In this document: in pieces, positions 10,171 to 17,795 of the stretch
Layout: the number at the start of each line of letters is the position of its first letter
Position numbering within the stretch: position 1 is the stretch's first letter
Assembly (NCBI RefSeq): GCF_004339765.1
Contig: NZ_SMGO01000001.1
Coordinates: 310,001 to 374,000 of the forward strand
Direction: 5' to 3'
Length of the DNA: 64,000 bases
Source of the DNA: Albibacterium bauzanense
GTDB lineage: Bacteria; Bacteroidota; Bacteroidia; Sphingobacteriales; Sphingobacteriaceae
Program-made: the position numbers and the translations under genes
Notes under the pieces: generated by a model
What the model was told of the DNA's origin: nothing
The model's input: only the letters and a program-made list of their open reading frames with translations
Databases searched by the model: none

Positions 10171-10187
10171 CAACAATTGTTTTGCCA
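10171..10187 (-). promoter_or_regulatory. Sigma-54-like element upstream of grpE
   Basis: The minus strand reads TGGCAAAACAATTGTTG. The TGGCA and TTG blocks have exactly the spacing of a -24/-12 promoter (TGGCAC-N5-TTGC), but the -12 GC is GT here. A 7-base inverted repeat CGTCAAC/GTTGACG (10200-10206 and 10237-10243) lies upstream. No CIRCE element is visible. Role in heat control is inference. Confidence 0.3.
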
Positions 10188-10257
10188 ATTGTGCTTCTGC
10201 GTCAACATGTCAGTCAAAAACATAAATGTCTAACCAGTTGACGTAAAATTAGGATAA

Positions 10258-10938
10258 TTATAGGCTGATATTATCCAATAATGAACCAGTTTGTGTCTTG
10301 ATTATTCGAGATGGTAGATTTTTGATAATCTGATAATCATGTGTGGCCATCAAAATGGCAGTTCCAGAACGACTAATTTCACGTAAAAGAAGAACAATCT
10401 CTTCGGATGTATCAGGGTCAAGGTTACCAGTAGGCTCATCGGCTAAAATAACGTCAGGGTTATTTAAAAGAGCCCGGGCAATTACAACACGTTGTTGCTC
10501 TCCTCCTGATAACTCATGTGTCATCTTTTTTAGCTTAGAACGCAAACCAACCTTTTCAAGCACATCCAACATCCGATCGTTCATAAGTTTCTTATCTTCC
10601 CATCCGGTAGCCCGCATAACGAATTCTAAATTCTTTTCAATAGTACGGTCTGTTAAAAGATGAAAGTCCTGAAAAACGATTCCTAACTTCCTTCTCAGGA
10701 AAGGAATATCGCGCTCATTCAGCTTTTTTAAATCGAAGCCAGCAACCATTCCCTCGCCAGCTCCAATAGGAAGTTCTCCGTAAATCACCTTTAACAAACT
10801 ACTTTTACCTGAACCGGTCTGACCTATTAAATAAACGAATTCACCCGATTGGATCTGGAGGTTTACATTGGATAATACTAAATGTTTCGGCTGATATATA
10901 TCAACATTCTTTAATGTTATTACTACGTTTTGATCCAT
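10258..10938 (-). CDS. ftsE: Cell division ATP-binding protein FtsE
   Basis: ABC ATPase of the FtsEX complex, which signals through FtsX to peptidoglycan hydrolases during division. Length 226. Walker A GQTGSGKS is at 39-46, signature LSGGEQQRV, Walker B VILADEPTG, and the H-loop is in MATHDYQI. Overall resemblance is to FtsE rather than LolD, although the two families are close. ftsX is not adjacent, so the partner must be encoded elsewhere. It begins one base after the small upstream gene, so the two are probably co-transcribed. Confidence 0.82.
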   Translation of the reverse strand: MDQNVVITLKNVDIYQPKHLVLSNVNLQIQSGEFVYLIGQTGSGKSSLLKVIYGELPIGAGEGMVAGFDLKKLNERDIPFLRRKLGIVFQDFHLLTDRTIEKNLEFVMRATGWEDKKLMNDRMLDVLEKVGLRSKLKKMTHELSGGEQQRVVIARALLNNPDVILADEPTGNLDPDTSEEIVLLLREISRSGTAILMATHDYQIIKNLPSRIIKTQTGSLLDNISL

Positions 10939-10939
10939 T

Positions 10940-11161
10940 TTAAAGTTCTAATTTTGTTATTTTACCAAAAGGAATGTCACTAACTAATTTCATGATAACA
11001 TCCTTTTTGGAGCCTAAACCAACCTTATCTAATGATTTATCAGGTCTATCTACCCGAAAATAGGCCAATAAAGTAAATTCATCATCACGTAATTGAACAT
11101 AGTCTGGAATTTTTGCAACGCCTTTTACTTTAATGATGTACATATCTTCAAAGTTAACCAT
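10940..11161 (-). CDS. Small conserved protein of unknown function
   Basis: A 73-residue soluble protein between the acyl-CoA reductase and ftsE genes, spaced 3 bases and 1 base from them, so very probably translated as part of the same operon. It is predicted alpha/beta, with IIKVKGVAKIPDYVQLRDD near the start and the end FGKITKLEL. No signal peptide, membrane segment or cysteine is present. I recognise it as resembling small proteins seen in Bacteroidota genomes but know of no function. Tight packing and normal codon use support its reality. Confidence 0.75.
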   Translation of the reverse strand: MVNFEDMYIIKVKGVAKIPDYVQLRDDEFTLLAYFRVDRPDKSLDKVGLGSKKDVIMKLVSDIPFGKITKLEL

Positions 11162-11164
11162 AAA

Positions 11165-12229
11165 CTAGCTATTGGCCTTTAAAAAATCTAAAATATTTAC
11201 ACCATCAGCATAATCAACTAAACCAGGTAACTGACTTGTACCAAAGCCTGTCAAGGGAATTTCCAAATCTTGCATTGAATTTGATCCCTGAATAGCTTCT
11301 TCACATACAACGCATTGGATACTATCTTTATTCTCCTCTAAATGAGTTTCTACGAAACTGAACAAGTCATACTCTTCAAAATAAACAACACCAAGAGGGG
11401 AGGCAAAACGGGTATCTGCTTTTAATAATAAGAAGCCATTATCAAGATGTTTATCTCCGTTCACTAAATAAATGGCCTTATTATATTCATAATTATTATT
11501 GTATTTATAATGATTACTGATGGATGAAAATGACTCTATTGCTTCAAAAAACAAAGAATAATTATAATTCTTTGGAAAGAATATCTTGGAAACATTCCGA
11601 CATCCCAAACCAAAATAGTCAAATAAATCATGCCCTAATTTCCCTAAATCACTCTTAGTTTCCTTACCTGTGATAATAGCTACTGAATTTCTGTTCTTTC
11701 TGATTATATGAGGAGTCTTTTTAAAGTAATAATCAAAATAGCGTGAACTGTTATTGCTGCCGGTTGCAATCACCAGATCAAAATTTGACAGGCGATCTAC
11801 CAAGTTGATTTTAGCTTTAAAAGCGGGTTCGATTTCTATTAACCTTTTTAATAAATAGGGAATAAGAAGTTTATCATCGGCCGAAGCCTTAACCTGGACA
11901 TTAAATCCTGCTATTAAACACGATAATACATCATGAAAGCCTACCATAGGAATATTTCCAGCCAATATTAAACCAACCGTTTTATCACTATCATTTTGGA
12001 AATACTTTGAATAGGGTTCAATCCATGCTCTCAAATCCACCAGATTTAAAAGTGCAAGATTTGCTTGCAAAGCCTGCTCAACATTGCCAGGTGTAAACCA
12101 AGGGTTTTGAAACTGAGACGATTGAATTATTTCATTTAGCGTTTGAGTTCCTTCGGAGAATGTTTGAATTTCATTAGATAACTGAGATCCAAGATTTACA
12201 AATGCCTCAATGCGTTGATTACTTGTCAA
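11165..12229 (-). CDS. Acyl-CoA reductase (LuxC-like)
   Basis: 354-residue member of the LuxC-type acyl-CoA reductase family, related to aldehyde dehydrogenases, which reduces acyl-CoA or acylated enzyme to aldehyde with NADPH. Visible features are the nucleotide-binding part GLILAGNIPMVGFHD, the region DLVIATGSNNSSRYFDYYF and the putative catalytic cysteine in GLGCRNVSK. No luxD/E/A/B homologues are present, so this is not a luminescence operon; the substrate is unknown. It heads a minus-strand operon (reductase, small protein, ftsE) and is divergent from a ferredoxin gene. Confidence 0.8.
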   Translation of the reverse strand: MTSNQRIEAFVNLGSQLSNEIQTFSEGTQTLNEIIQSSQFQNPWFTPGNVEQALQANLALLNLVDLRAWIEPYSKYFQNDSDKTVGLILAGNIPMVGFHDVLSCLIAGFNVQVKASADDKLLIPYLLKRLIEIEPAFKAKINLVDRLSNFDLVIATGSNNSSRYFDYYFKKTPHIIRKNRNSVAIITGKETKSDLGKLGHDLFDYFGLGCRNVSKIFFPKNYNYSLFFEAIESFSSISNHYKYNNNYEYNKAIYLVNGDKHLDNGFLLLKADTRFASPLGVVYFEEYDLFSFVETHLEENKDSIQCVVCEEAIQGSNSMQDLEIPLTGFGTSQLPGLVDYADGVNILDFLKANS

Positions 12230-12245
12230 AATATGTGTTTTTTAC

Positions 12246-12274
12246 TTGAATGTCTTAAGAATACTTTATATTTG
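12246..12274 (+). promoter_or_regulatory. Promoter of the ferredoxin gene
   Basis: TTG (12246-12248), an 18-base spacer and TATATTTG (12267-12274) form a near-consensus Bacteroidota promoter. The leader to the ATG at 12363 would be about 80 bases. Confidence 0.6.
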
Positions 12275-12278
12275 TCTA

Positions 12279-12286
12279 CAAAAGTA
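12279..12286 (-). promoter_or_regulatory. Candidate -7 box for the acyl-CoA reductase operon
   Basis: On the minus strand TACTTTTG fits TAnnTTTG and lies 50 bases before the reductase ATG. It sits back to back with the ferredoxin promoter, so the two transcription units could compete or be co-regulated. Confidence 0.45.
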
Positions 12287-12362
12287 GGAAACTTATTCCA
12301 CGCATTAGAAACGTTTTCTATTTAGGATAAAATATAATATTTAAACAATATTTCAAATAATA

Positions 12363-12713
12363 ATGGCAATTATAATTACAGACGAATGTATTAACTGTGG
12401 GGCTTGTGAACCTGAATGTCCAAATAATGCAATCTACGATGCAGGTGAATCTTGGCGTTACTCAGATGGTACATCATTAACCGGAATGATTGATTTCGGT
12501 GGTGGAAAAACAGCCGATGCCGACGAACTTCAAGCTGCCATTTCAGATGAAGTGTATTATATAGTTCCCGACAAATGTACAGAATGTGTTGGGTTTCATG
12601 ATGAACCTCAATGTGCAGCTGTATGTCCTGTTGACTGCTGCGTTGATGACGAAGATAGACGTGAAACAGAAGAAGAACTGCTTGCAAAGAAAGCATTCTT
12701 ACACGCTGAATAA
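12363..12713 (+). CDS. 4Fe-4S dicluster ferredoxin
   Basis: Small soluble electron carrier of 116 residues with two cysteine clusters. The first is CINCGACEPECPNNA. The second, CTECVGFHDEPQCAAVCP, has a longer insertion between its second and third cysteines, as in YfhL/FdxA-type ferredoxins. A segment of about 45 residues between the clusters (FGGGKTADADELQAA) is longer than in minimal 2[4Fe-4S] ferredoxins. The redox partner is unknown; the divergent acyl-CoA reductase normally uses NADPH, so a link between them is only suggestive. Confidence 0.9.
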   Translation: MAIIITDECINCGACEPECPNNAIYDAGESWRYSDGTSLTGMIDFGGGKTADADELQAAISDEVYYIVPDKCTECVGFHDEPQCAAVCPVDCCVDDEDRRETEEELLAKKAFLHAE

Positions 12714-12731
12714 ATAAATACAAAACTTAAT

Positions 12732-12768
12732 AAAACAGACCTGTAATTCCTTATTATTGGTCTGTTTT
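12732..12768. terminator. Bidirectional terminator between ferredoxin and usp genes
   Basis: AAAACAGACC (12732-12741) and GGTCTGTTTT (12759-12768) form a perfect 10-bp stem with a 17-base loop. The right arm is inside the last codons of the usp gene. Confidence 0.7.
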
Positions 12769-13224
12769 GTTAGGCACAATAAGAACCGGACATATAGAAC
12801 GTCGTGCCACTCCTTCAGCAACACTTCCTGAAATGAAATGATCGAAACCAGTCCTTCCATGTGTTCCTAAAATAATAAGATCAGCATTCCATTCATTGGC
12901 TGTTGCTAAAATTTCAACTCTTGGATTTCCAACTTTGCTAAAAGTAACAAGCTCTTTATCACTATCCCAAATAGATCCGTAACGCTCCAATACAGATTTT
13001 GAAGTTTCCTCTTGCATATCTATTATTTCAGGCATAACCAAAGGTTGCTGACCTAAAAGGGGATCTCCTGAATAAGTAGAAGAGGGCGGATCCATCACAT
13101 TTAATAAGGCAACATGTGCATCCATAAGACGCGCTAAATGAAAACCATATTGAGCAGCCTTTTCAGAATAAGGAGAATCATCGATAGCAATCAGGATTCT
13201 TTGAAAATTATTAATAGCAGCCAT
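12754..13224 (-). CDS. Universal stress protein (UspA family)
   Basis: Single Usp domain, 156 residues. It begins RILIAIDDSPYSEKAAQYG and ends with the ATP-binding motif GTHGRTGFDHFISGSVAEGV (G-x2-G-x9-G-S), so it is expected to be an ATP-binding Usp of the MJ0577 type. Cytoplasmic; these proteins accumulate under starvation or stress. Monocistronic by layout: convergent with the ferredoxin and divergent from the NlpC/P60 gene. Confidence 0.93.
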   Translation of the reverse strand: MAAINNFQRILIAIDDSPYSEKAAQYGFHLARLMDAHVALLNVMDPPSSTYSGDPLLGQQPLVMPEIIDMQEETSKSVLERYGSIWDSDKELVTFSKVGNPRVEILATANEWNADLIILGTHGRTGFDHFISGSVAEGVARRSICPVLIVPNKTDQ

Positions 13225-13285
13225 AACTTTAGTTTTTATTTTAAAGATAACAAATAATGATTAATCGGGTTTTAAATAGTAGTTT

Positions 13286-13293
13286 TATATTTG
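13286..13293 (+). promoter_or_regulatory. Candidate -7 box for the NlpC/P60 gene
   Basis: TATATTTG matches TAnnTTTG exactly and lies 16 bases before the ATG at 13310, leaving a very short leader. No good -33 element is seen. Confidence 0.45.
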
Positions 13294-13309
13294 CCCTCAA
13301 AATAGATTT

Positions 13310-14104
13310 ATGACACAATATGGAATTTGCAGTTTATCCCTAATACCTCTGCGTGCAGAACCTTCACATAAAAGTGAAATGACTTCCGAGGTTTTATTTG
13401 GCGACTGTTTTGAAATTTTAGATGAGCAGCAGTCTTGGTCATTAATAAAATTAGCCCACGATAATTATGAAGGTTGGGTAGACACTAAACAAATCACGCC
13501 TGTAAATTTTGATTTATACAAAGAGATAACGCATCATGTACAAGCTGTTTCAGATCTTTCTTCGCATGGTATCTTGATGAGATTAGGGCATGACGAGATG
13601 TTACATATATTACCAGGAAGCACACTTCCATTATTACAGGAAGATGGTTTATTTACCATTGGTGAAACCGAATATATGTTTTTAGGGCTTTCCATAAATC
13701 CAGATGCACGTAATATCACCAAAGAAATAGAAGAAGTTGCAAGGTTCTATATTAATGCACCTTATTTATGGGGTGGACGCAGCATGTTTGGCATCGATTG
13801 TTCCGGATTTACGCAAATAGTATATAAGCACTTTGGTGTAAAAATTCCAAGAGATGCATATCAGCAAGCAGGTGAAGGAAAAACTATTGATTTCTTACAA
13901 AAAACACTTCCGGGCGATCTGGCATTCTTTGATAGCGAAGACGGTAAAATTGTTCACGTCGGAATTCTACTTAACGATTCAGAAATTATTCACTCATCAG
14001 GTAAAGTGAAAGTCGACAAAATAGATGAAAACGGAATATTTTCTTTAGAAGAACAGAAATACACACACAAGCTTAGAATCATTAAGAGGCTGGCTCATTA
14101 TTAA
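13310..14104 (+). CDS. C40 family peptidase with SH3 domains (NlpC/P60)
   Basis: Cysteine peptidase of 264 residues resembling YkfC-type gamma-D-glutamyl-L-diamino acid endopeptidases, which trim peptidoglycan peptides. An N-terminal bacterial SH3 domain (about 5-65, ending GWVDTKQI) and a second SH3-like part (about 75-130) precede the catalytic domain. Nucleophile Cys164 lies in GIDCSGFTQ and the catalytic His in KIVHVGILL. There is no obvious signal peptide, which fits the cytoplasmic recycling group. Its 3' end overlaps the convergent WD40 gene by 23 bases. Confidence 0.87.
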   Translation: MTQYGICSLSLIPLRAEPSHKSEMTSEVLFGDCFEILDEQQSWSLIKLAHDNYEGWVDTKQITPVNFDLYKEITHHVQAVSDLSSHGILMRLGHDEMLHILPGSTLPLLQEDGLFTIGETEYMFLGLSINPDARNITKEIEEVARFYINAPYLWGGRSMFGIDCSGFTQIVYKHFGVKIPRDAYQQAGEGKTIDFLQKTLPGDLAFFDSEDGKIVHVGILLNDSEIIHSSGKVKVDKIDENGIFSLEEQKYTHKLRIIKRLAHY

Positions 14105-15017
14105 GCCCTACACTCCAAACGAAAGCCAACTTCTCGTCTCCGACAGATATTAACTGATTAGCATTACTATTCCATACTATTTTATTAATAGAAAGCTTAT
14201 GGGCATCGTATCCTTTTTCAAAACTAACCGTTTTTAAAAGCTTAAAATCGTTTGCATCCCATAGTTTAATACTTTTGTCGCGACTACCTGTTGCGAAAAC
14301 AGGTAGGGTAGGATGATAGGCAATGCTGTAAACAGTATACATATGCGCTGTTATGTGCTCTATTCTTGAAAAATCAGAAGTAAGATAAATATTGAGTTTA
14401 GCATCGCGCCCTCCGGATAAGAAGTATTTTCCATCAGGAGAAAAGCACAAAGAAGTTATTGGCATGGTATGATCCTTTAAAAGATATTTAAAGCTGTAGT
14501 CATGCGCATCATAAATATAAATTCTCGCATCTTTGGTCCCAAAGGCAATGGTTGCTTCCGTAGGATCTATCGCAATTACACGCACTGTTTGATTGGAAAT
14601 ATCAAGGTGATGAACTTTTTTATAGGTCTTCAAGCACCATACACTAACTGTGCCGTCTTCAGAAGAGGCAATTAATTCATTCTTGCTCGCCAAAAATTTA
14701 AGATCAAAGACCGGTTTAGCATGAAATAACAATGTTTCAATTACTTCATGAGAATCAAAGCTGAAGATATTTATTTTACCGCTTCGCTCTCCAATGGCAA
14801 GAAAGTTTAAGGAAGGAATATAATGAAGTGCATATACGGAAGACTCAACAGGTAAGAGTACCTTATCGAAAGTCATTTTATCTAAATCCCAAAGTACAAT
14901 ACCCTTGTCGTTTCCAGCTGTTAATAGCTGATTAGGCTTAGCACCATTTTCAACAGTATATATGGGATTTTGATGCCCACTTAAAATGGCATCTAACTGC
15001 ACGGAAAGCTTCAACAT
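14082..15017 (-). CDS. WD40 repeat protein
   Basis: 311 residues made almost entirely of WD40 repeats, giving a predicted beta-propeller of about seven blades. Clear repeats include HQNPIYTVENGAKPNQLLTA...DKGIVLWDLD, ISLCFSPDGKYFLSGGRDAK, and IAYHPTLPVFATGSRDKSIK with LWDAND. There is no signal peptide or enzymatic domain, so it is likely an intracellular protein-interaction scaffold whose partner is unknown. It lies 44 bases after hisIE on the same strand and may receive read-through from the his operon. Confidence 0.88.
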   Translation of the reverse strand: MLKLSVQLDAILSGHQNPIYTVENGAKPNQLLTAGNDKGIVLWDLDKMTFDKVLLPVESSVYALHYIPSLNFLAIGERSGKINIFSFDSHEVIETLLFHAKPVFDLKFLASKNELIASSEDGTVSVWCLKTYKKVHHLDISNQTVRVIAIDPTEATIAFGTKDARIYIYDAHDYSFKYLLKDHTMPITSLCFSPDGKYFLSGGRDAKLNIYLTSDFSRIEHITAHMYTVYSIAYHPTLPVFATGSRDKSIKLWDANDFKLLKTVSFEKGYDAHKLSINKIVWNSNANQLISVGDEKLAFVWSVGLNNEPAS

Positions 15018-15030
15018 AGCAATAATCTTT

Positions 15031-15053
15031 TTCGTAAAAATATACTTTACGAA
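15031..15053 (-). other. Hairpin between hisIE and the WD40 gene
   Basis: TTCGTAAA (15031-15038) and TTTACGAA (15046-15053) form a perfect 8-bp stem with a 7-base loop. In the direction of his transcription no T-run follows, so it is not a canonical terminator; it could be a processing or pause site. Confidence 0.35.
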
Positions 15054-15061
15054 GATATTGG

Positions 15062-15646
15062 TTATTTATGTCTGCTTTCTAAGTTCTTTGCAATCTTTTT
15101 AAGTGAAATCTTTTTTTCCTGTAATAAAACCAATAAATGGAACAATAAATCGGACGACTCATTGATGAAATCCTTATCAGTTTCTCTCAATGCTGCAATT
15201 ACCGTTTCAACAGCTTCTTCACCAACTTTTTGTGCAATCTTAGTTACTCCTTTTTTCCTTAACTTATTTACATACGATTCCTCGCTTGGGAATTCATAGC
15301 GCTGACTAACAATTTGCTCCAGCTCAAATAAGAAATTCTGATTATACTCAGTATTAAAGCAACTGCGTGATCCTGTGTGGCAAGTAGGCCCTTCGGGTTT
15401 TGCTTTAATCAACAGGGTATCATTATCACAATCTATATGCGTAGATTTAACTTCAAGAAAATTCCCACTCTCTTCACCCTTAGTCCATAATCTATTTTTA
15501 GAACGGGAGAAAAAAGTTACCCTTTTATCTTTTTGAGTAAGCTCCCAGGCTTCAGCATTCATATAGCCTAACATAAGAACTTCTAGCGTTTGAAAATGCT
15601 GTATAATTACAGGAACTAGTCCATTATTTTTACTAAAATCAATCAT
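15062..15646 (-). CDS. hisIE: Bifunctional phosphoribosyl-AMP cyclohydrolase / phosphoribosyl-ATP pyrophosphatase
   Basis: Catalyses steps 2 and 3 of histidine synthesis: pyrophosphate removal from PR-ATP (HisE) and ring opening of PR-AMP (HisI). The HisI domain is N-terminal, with the Mg site DCDNDT and zinc cysteines in PTCHTGSRSCF. The HisE domain is C-terminal, with KVGEEAVETVIAAL. The longest frame starts at 15688 (208 aa) and overlaps hisF by 20 bases. I prefer the internal ATG at 15646 (194 aa), which begins MIDFSKNNGLVPVI as the family does. Last gene of the his operon. Confidence 0.93.
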   Translation of the reverse strand: MIDFSKNNGLVPVIIQHFQTLEVLMLGYMNAEAWELTQKDKRVTFFSRSKNRLWTKGEESGNFLEVKSTHIDCDNDTLLIKAKPEGPTCHTGSRSCFNTEYNQNFLFELEQIVSQRYEFPSEESYVNKLRKKGVTKIAQKVGEEAVETVIAALRETDKDFINESSDLLFHLLVLLQEKKISLKKIAKNLESRHK

Positions 15647-15668
15647 GATTTCTTTTTTATTCTTCTTT

Positions 15669-16460
15669 TTATCTTGTACAGATTCCATTTCTTTTTAATT
15701 CTTTCTTTAAGTCGGGAATACTTATTTCTCCATAATGAAAAACCGAAGCAGCTAATGCGGCATCCACATTTGCTTTTTGGAATACATCTGTAAAGTGCTG
15801 CATATTGCCAGCGCCACCGGATGCTATAAGAGGAATAGTAAGATTTAAGTTAATTTCACTTAGTAAATCGCAATCAAATCCATTTTTGGTGCCATCATAA
15901 TCCATAGAAGTGAGTAGAATTTCTCCAGCTCCTAGTTCCTCAGCTCTTTTAACCCATTTAAAGGTTTCCCAATCTGTTTTTAACCTTCCACCATTTAAAT
16001 GAACATAATTCTGCCCATCAATAAATCGGGTATCTACAGCAACCACAACAAACTGCTTTCCAAATGCATCTGCTAATTGCTTAATTAGATCAGGATTTCG
16101 AACAGCAGCAGAATTGATTGATATTTTATCAGCACCAGCATTCAACAAAGCATCGGCATCCGCTATTTCAGATATTCCTCCACCGATCGTAAAAGGAATA
16201 TTAATCTGCTCAGCTACAGCCTTTACCAAGTCAAGCGTAGTTTTTCTCCCTTCATTCGTAGCAGAAATATCCAAAAACACGAGTTCATCGGCACATTGCT
16301 GAGAATATTGCCAGGCCAATTCTACCGGATCTCCGGCATCTCGTAAATTTATAAAATTAACACCTTTAACAGTACGGCCATCTTTAACATCTAAACAAGG
16401 AATGATGCGCTTGGCAAGAGTAGAGGAATTTAAAATTTTATCAGTGAACGTAGGTTCCAT
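15669..16460 (-). CDS. hisF: Imidazole glycerol phosphate synthase subunit HisF
   Basis: Cyclase (TIM barrel) that uses ammonia from HisH to make imidazole glycerol phosphate and AICAR. The catalytic aspartates are in CLDVKDG and VVAVDTR. The family normally begins at [11 protein letters not shown]; here 14 extra residues ([14 protein letters not shown]) precede it, because the only available start lies within hisA. Its ATG is 31 bases upstream of the hisA stop, which suggests translational coupling. Length 263 against about 250 usual. Confidence 0.95.
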   Translation of the reverse strand: MEPTFTDKILNSSTLAKRIIPCLDVKDGRTVKGVNFINLRDAGDPVELAWQYSQQCADELVFLDISATNEGRKTTLDLVKAVAEQINIPFTIGGGISEIADADALLNAGADKISINSAAVRNPDLIKQLADAFGKQFVVVAVDTRFIDGQNYVHLNGGRLKTDWETFKWVKRAEELGAGEILLTSMDYDGTKNGFDCDLLSEINLNLTIPLIASGGAGNMQHFTDVFQKANVDAALAASVFHYGEISIPDLKKELKRNGICTR

Positions 16461-17164
16461 TCTTTTATTTCTTCAATGCTAATTCGGTTCTCATAAATGG
16501 CTTTCCCTACAACAGTAGATTCAACTCTTAACTGAGCAAGTTCTCTCACATCATCCATAGAGCTTATACCGCCAGAAGCGATGAGTTTGATAATAGGGGA
16601 GTGATCCAGTAATTTCTTATACAATTCGATTCCTGCACCTCCCAATTTACCATCCTTATTAATATCTGTACATAGAAAACGGAAAAAACCAAGCGATAGG
16701 CAACGATCTATGTAATCGATTAATTTCACAGGAGAACTTTCCATCCACCCTGAATATTTAATAACTTCATCTAATACATCGATAGCAATTATAACCTGAT
16801 CTGAACATTTTAGCTCACTCAGTTCGTCTAGAAAACTTGGATTAGTAACTGCCTGGGTTCCTACAATAACTCTAAAAACACCTTCATCGGTTAGTTTCTT
16901 TACCATATCAATACTACGGATTCCACCGCCATATTGAATCTTCATATCTACTTTCTTTACAATATCAAAAAGATGTTGTTGATTTGTAAAATCTCCTTTA
17001 GCACCATTTAAATCAATGATGTGAATAATTTCGGTACCATTTGCCTGGTACTTCTCAATCATCTCTTCAAGGCTAACATCATAGGATGTTACGTCTTTAT
17101 AATTACCCTCTCGTAAACGAACAACTTTTTTGTCTAAAATATCTATAGCCGGTATGATATACAT
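16430..17164 (-). CDS. hisA: Phosphoribosyl-formimino-AICAR phosphate isomerase HisA
   Basis: TIM-barrel isomerase, 244 residues, for step 4 of histidine synthesis (ProFAR to PRFAR). The N-terminal catalytic Asp is in [13 protein letters not shown] and the second in IIAIDVLDE; phosphate-binding loops are YGGGIRS and IASGGISS. It sits between hisH and hisF in the operon, and its end overlaps the hisF start by 31 bases. Confidence 0.95.
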   Translation of the reverse strand: MYIIPAIDILDKKVVRLREGNYKDVTSYDVSLEEMIEKYQANGTEIIHIIDLNGAKGDFTNQQHLFDIVKKVDMKIQYGGGIRSIDMVKKLTDEGVFRVIVGTQAVTNPSFLDELSELKCSDQVIIAIDVLDEVIKYSGWMESSPVKLIDYIDRCLSLGFFRFLCTDINKDGKLGGAGIELYKKLLDHSPIIKLIASGGISSMDDVRELAQLRVESTVVGKAIYENRISIEEIKEWNLRSLIKF

Positions 17165-17181
17165 GTTATGCTCCTGATTGG

Positions 17182-17787
17182 TTATATTGTTGAAAAATTC
17201 TTAAGTATTAATTCTCCTGCATCTCCTGATTTCTCGGGGTGAAACTGTACACCATAGAAATTATTATTCTGTACTATAGCAGAGAATGAAATTCCATAGT
17301 TGCAAGAAGCGACGGTAAATTTAGGATTATATTCAATATAAAACGAGTGTACAAAATAAAAGTATGTTTCTTGAGGAATACCTTTCATTAATTCTGATTC
17401 ATTCACCTGTTTTATGGTATTCCAGCCCATATGTGGAACCTTTAAATCAATTCTTCCTTCAAAATTAAGAGTCCGCAAAGGAATCAATTTAAGTAAATCA
17501 ACATTTCCCTCTTCTGAATAATCAGTCAAAAGCTGCATACCTAAACAAATGCCCAACACAGGCTTCTTCAATTGCAGGATAGAATCAATCATTCCACTTG
17601 CTTTTAATTTCCCCATTGCCTTAGCAGCATGCCCAACACCGGGAATAATTATTCGATCGTAATTATCAAGCTCTTCAGGTCTATTAACCATTCCATATCT
17701 CAATCCTTGCCGCTTTAAAGCTGCAGTCAATGAGAAAATATTCCCAGCCCCGTAATTAACAATTCCTATAGAAGAATGTTTTTTCAC
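17182..17787 (-). CDS. hisH: Imidazole glycerol phosphate synthase glutaminase subunit HisH
   Basis: Class I glutamine amidotransferase, 201 residues, that supplies ammonia to HisF. The nucleophile Cys81 is in GICLGMQLL, and the His and Glu of the triad are in VQFHPEKSGD. The oxyanion region PGVGHAAKAM is conserved. It begins 8 bases after hisB and is followed by hisA. Confidence 0.96.
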   Translation of the reverse strand: MKKHSSIGIVNYGAGNIFSLTAALKRQGLRYGMVNRPEELDNYDRIIIPGVGHAAKAMGKLKASGMIDSILQLKKPVLGICLGMQLLTDYSEEGNVDLLKLIPLRTLNFEGRIDLKVPHMGWNTIKQVNESELMKGIPQETYFYFVHSFYIEYNPKFTVASCNYGISFSAIVQNNNFYGVQFHPEKSGDAGELILKNFSTI

Positions 17788-17795
17788 TTTATTAA

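Noticed and set aside
11165-12229. Luminescence (lux) operon
   Set aside because: Only a LuxC-like reductase is present, with no luciferase or LuxD/LuxE homologue.
12391-12723. 110-residue antisense frame across the ferredoxin gene
   Set aside because: His/Leu-rich shadow of a cysteine-rich gene; the plus-strand ferredoxin is unambiguous.
15031-15053. Terminator of the his operon
   Set aside because: The hairpin has no T-run on the minus strand; the true terminator may lie beyond the WD40 gene.
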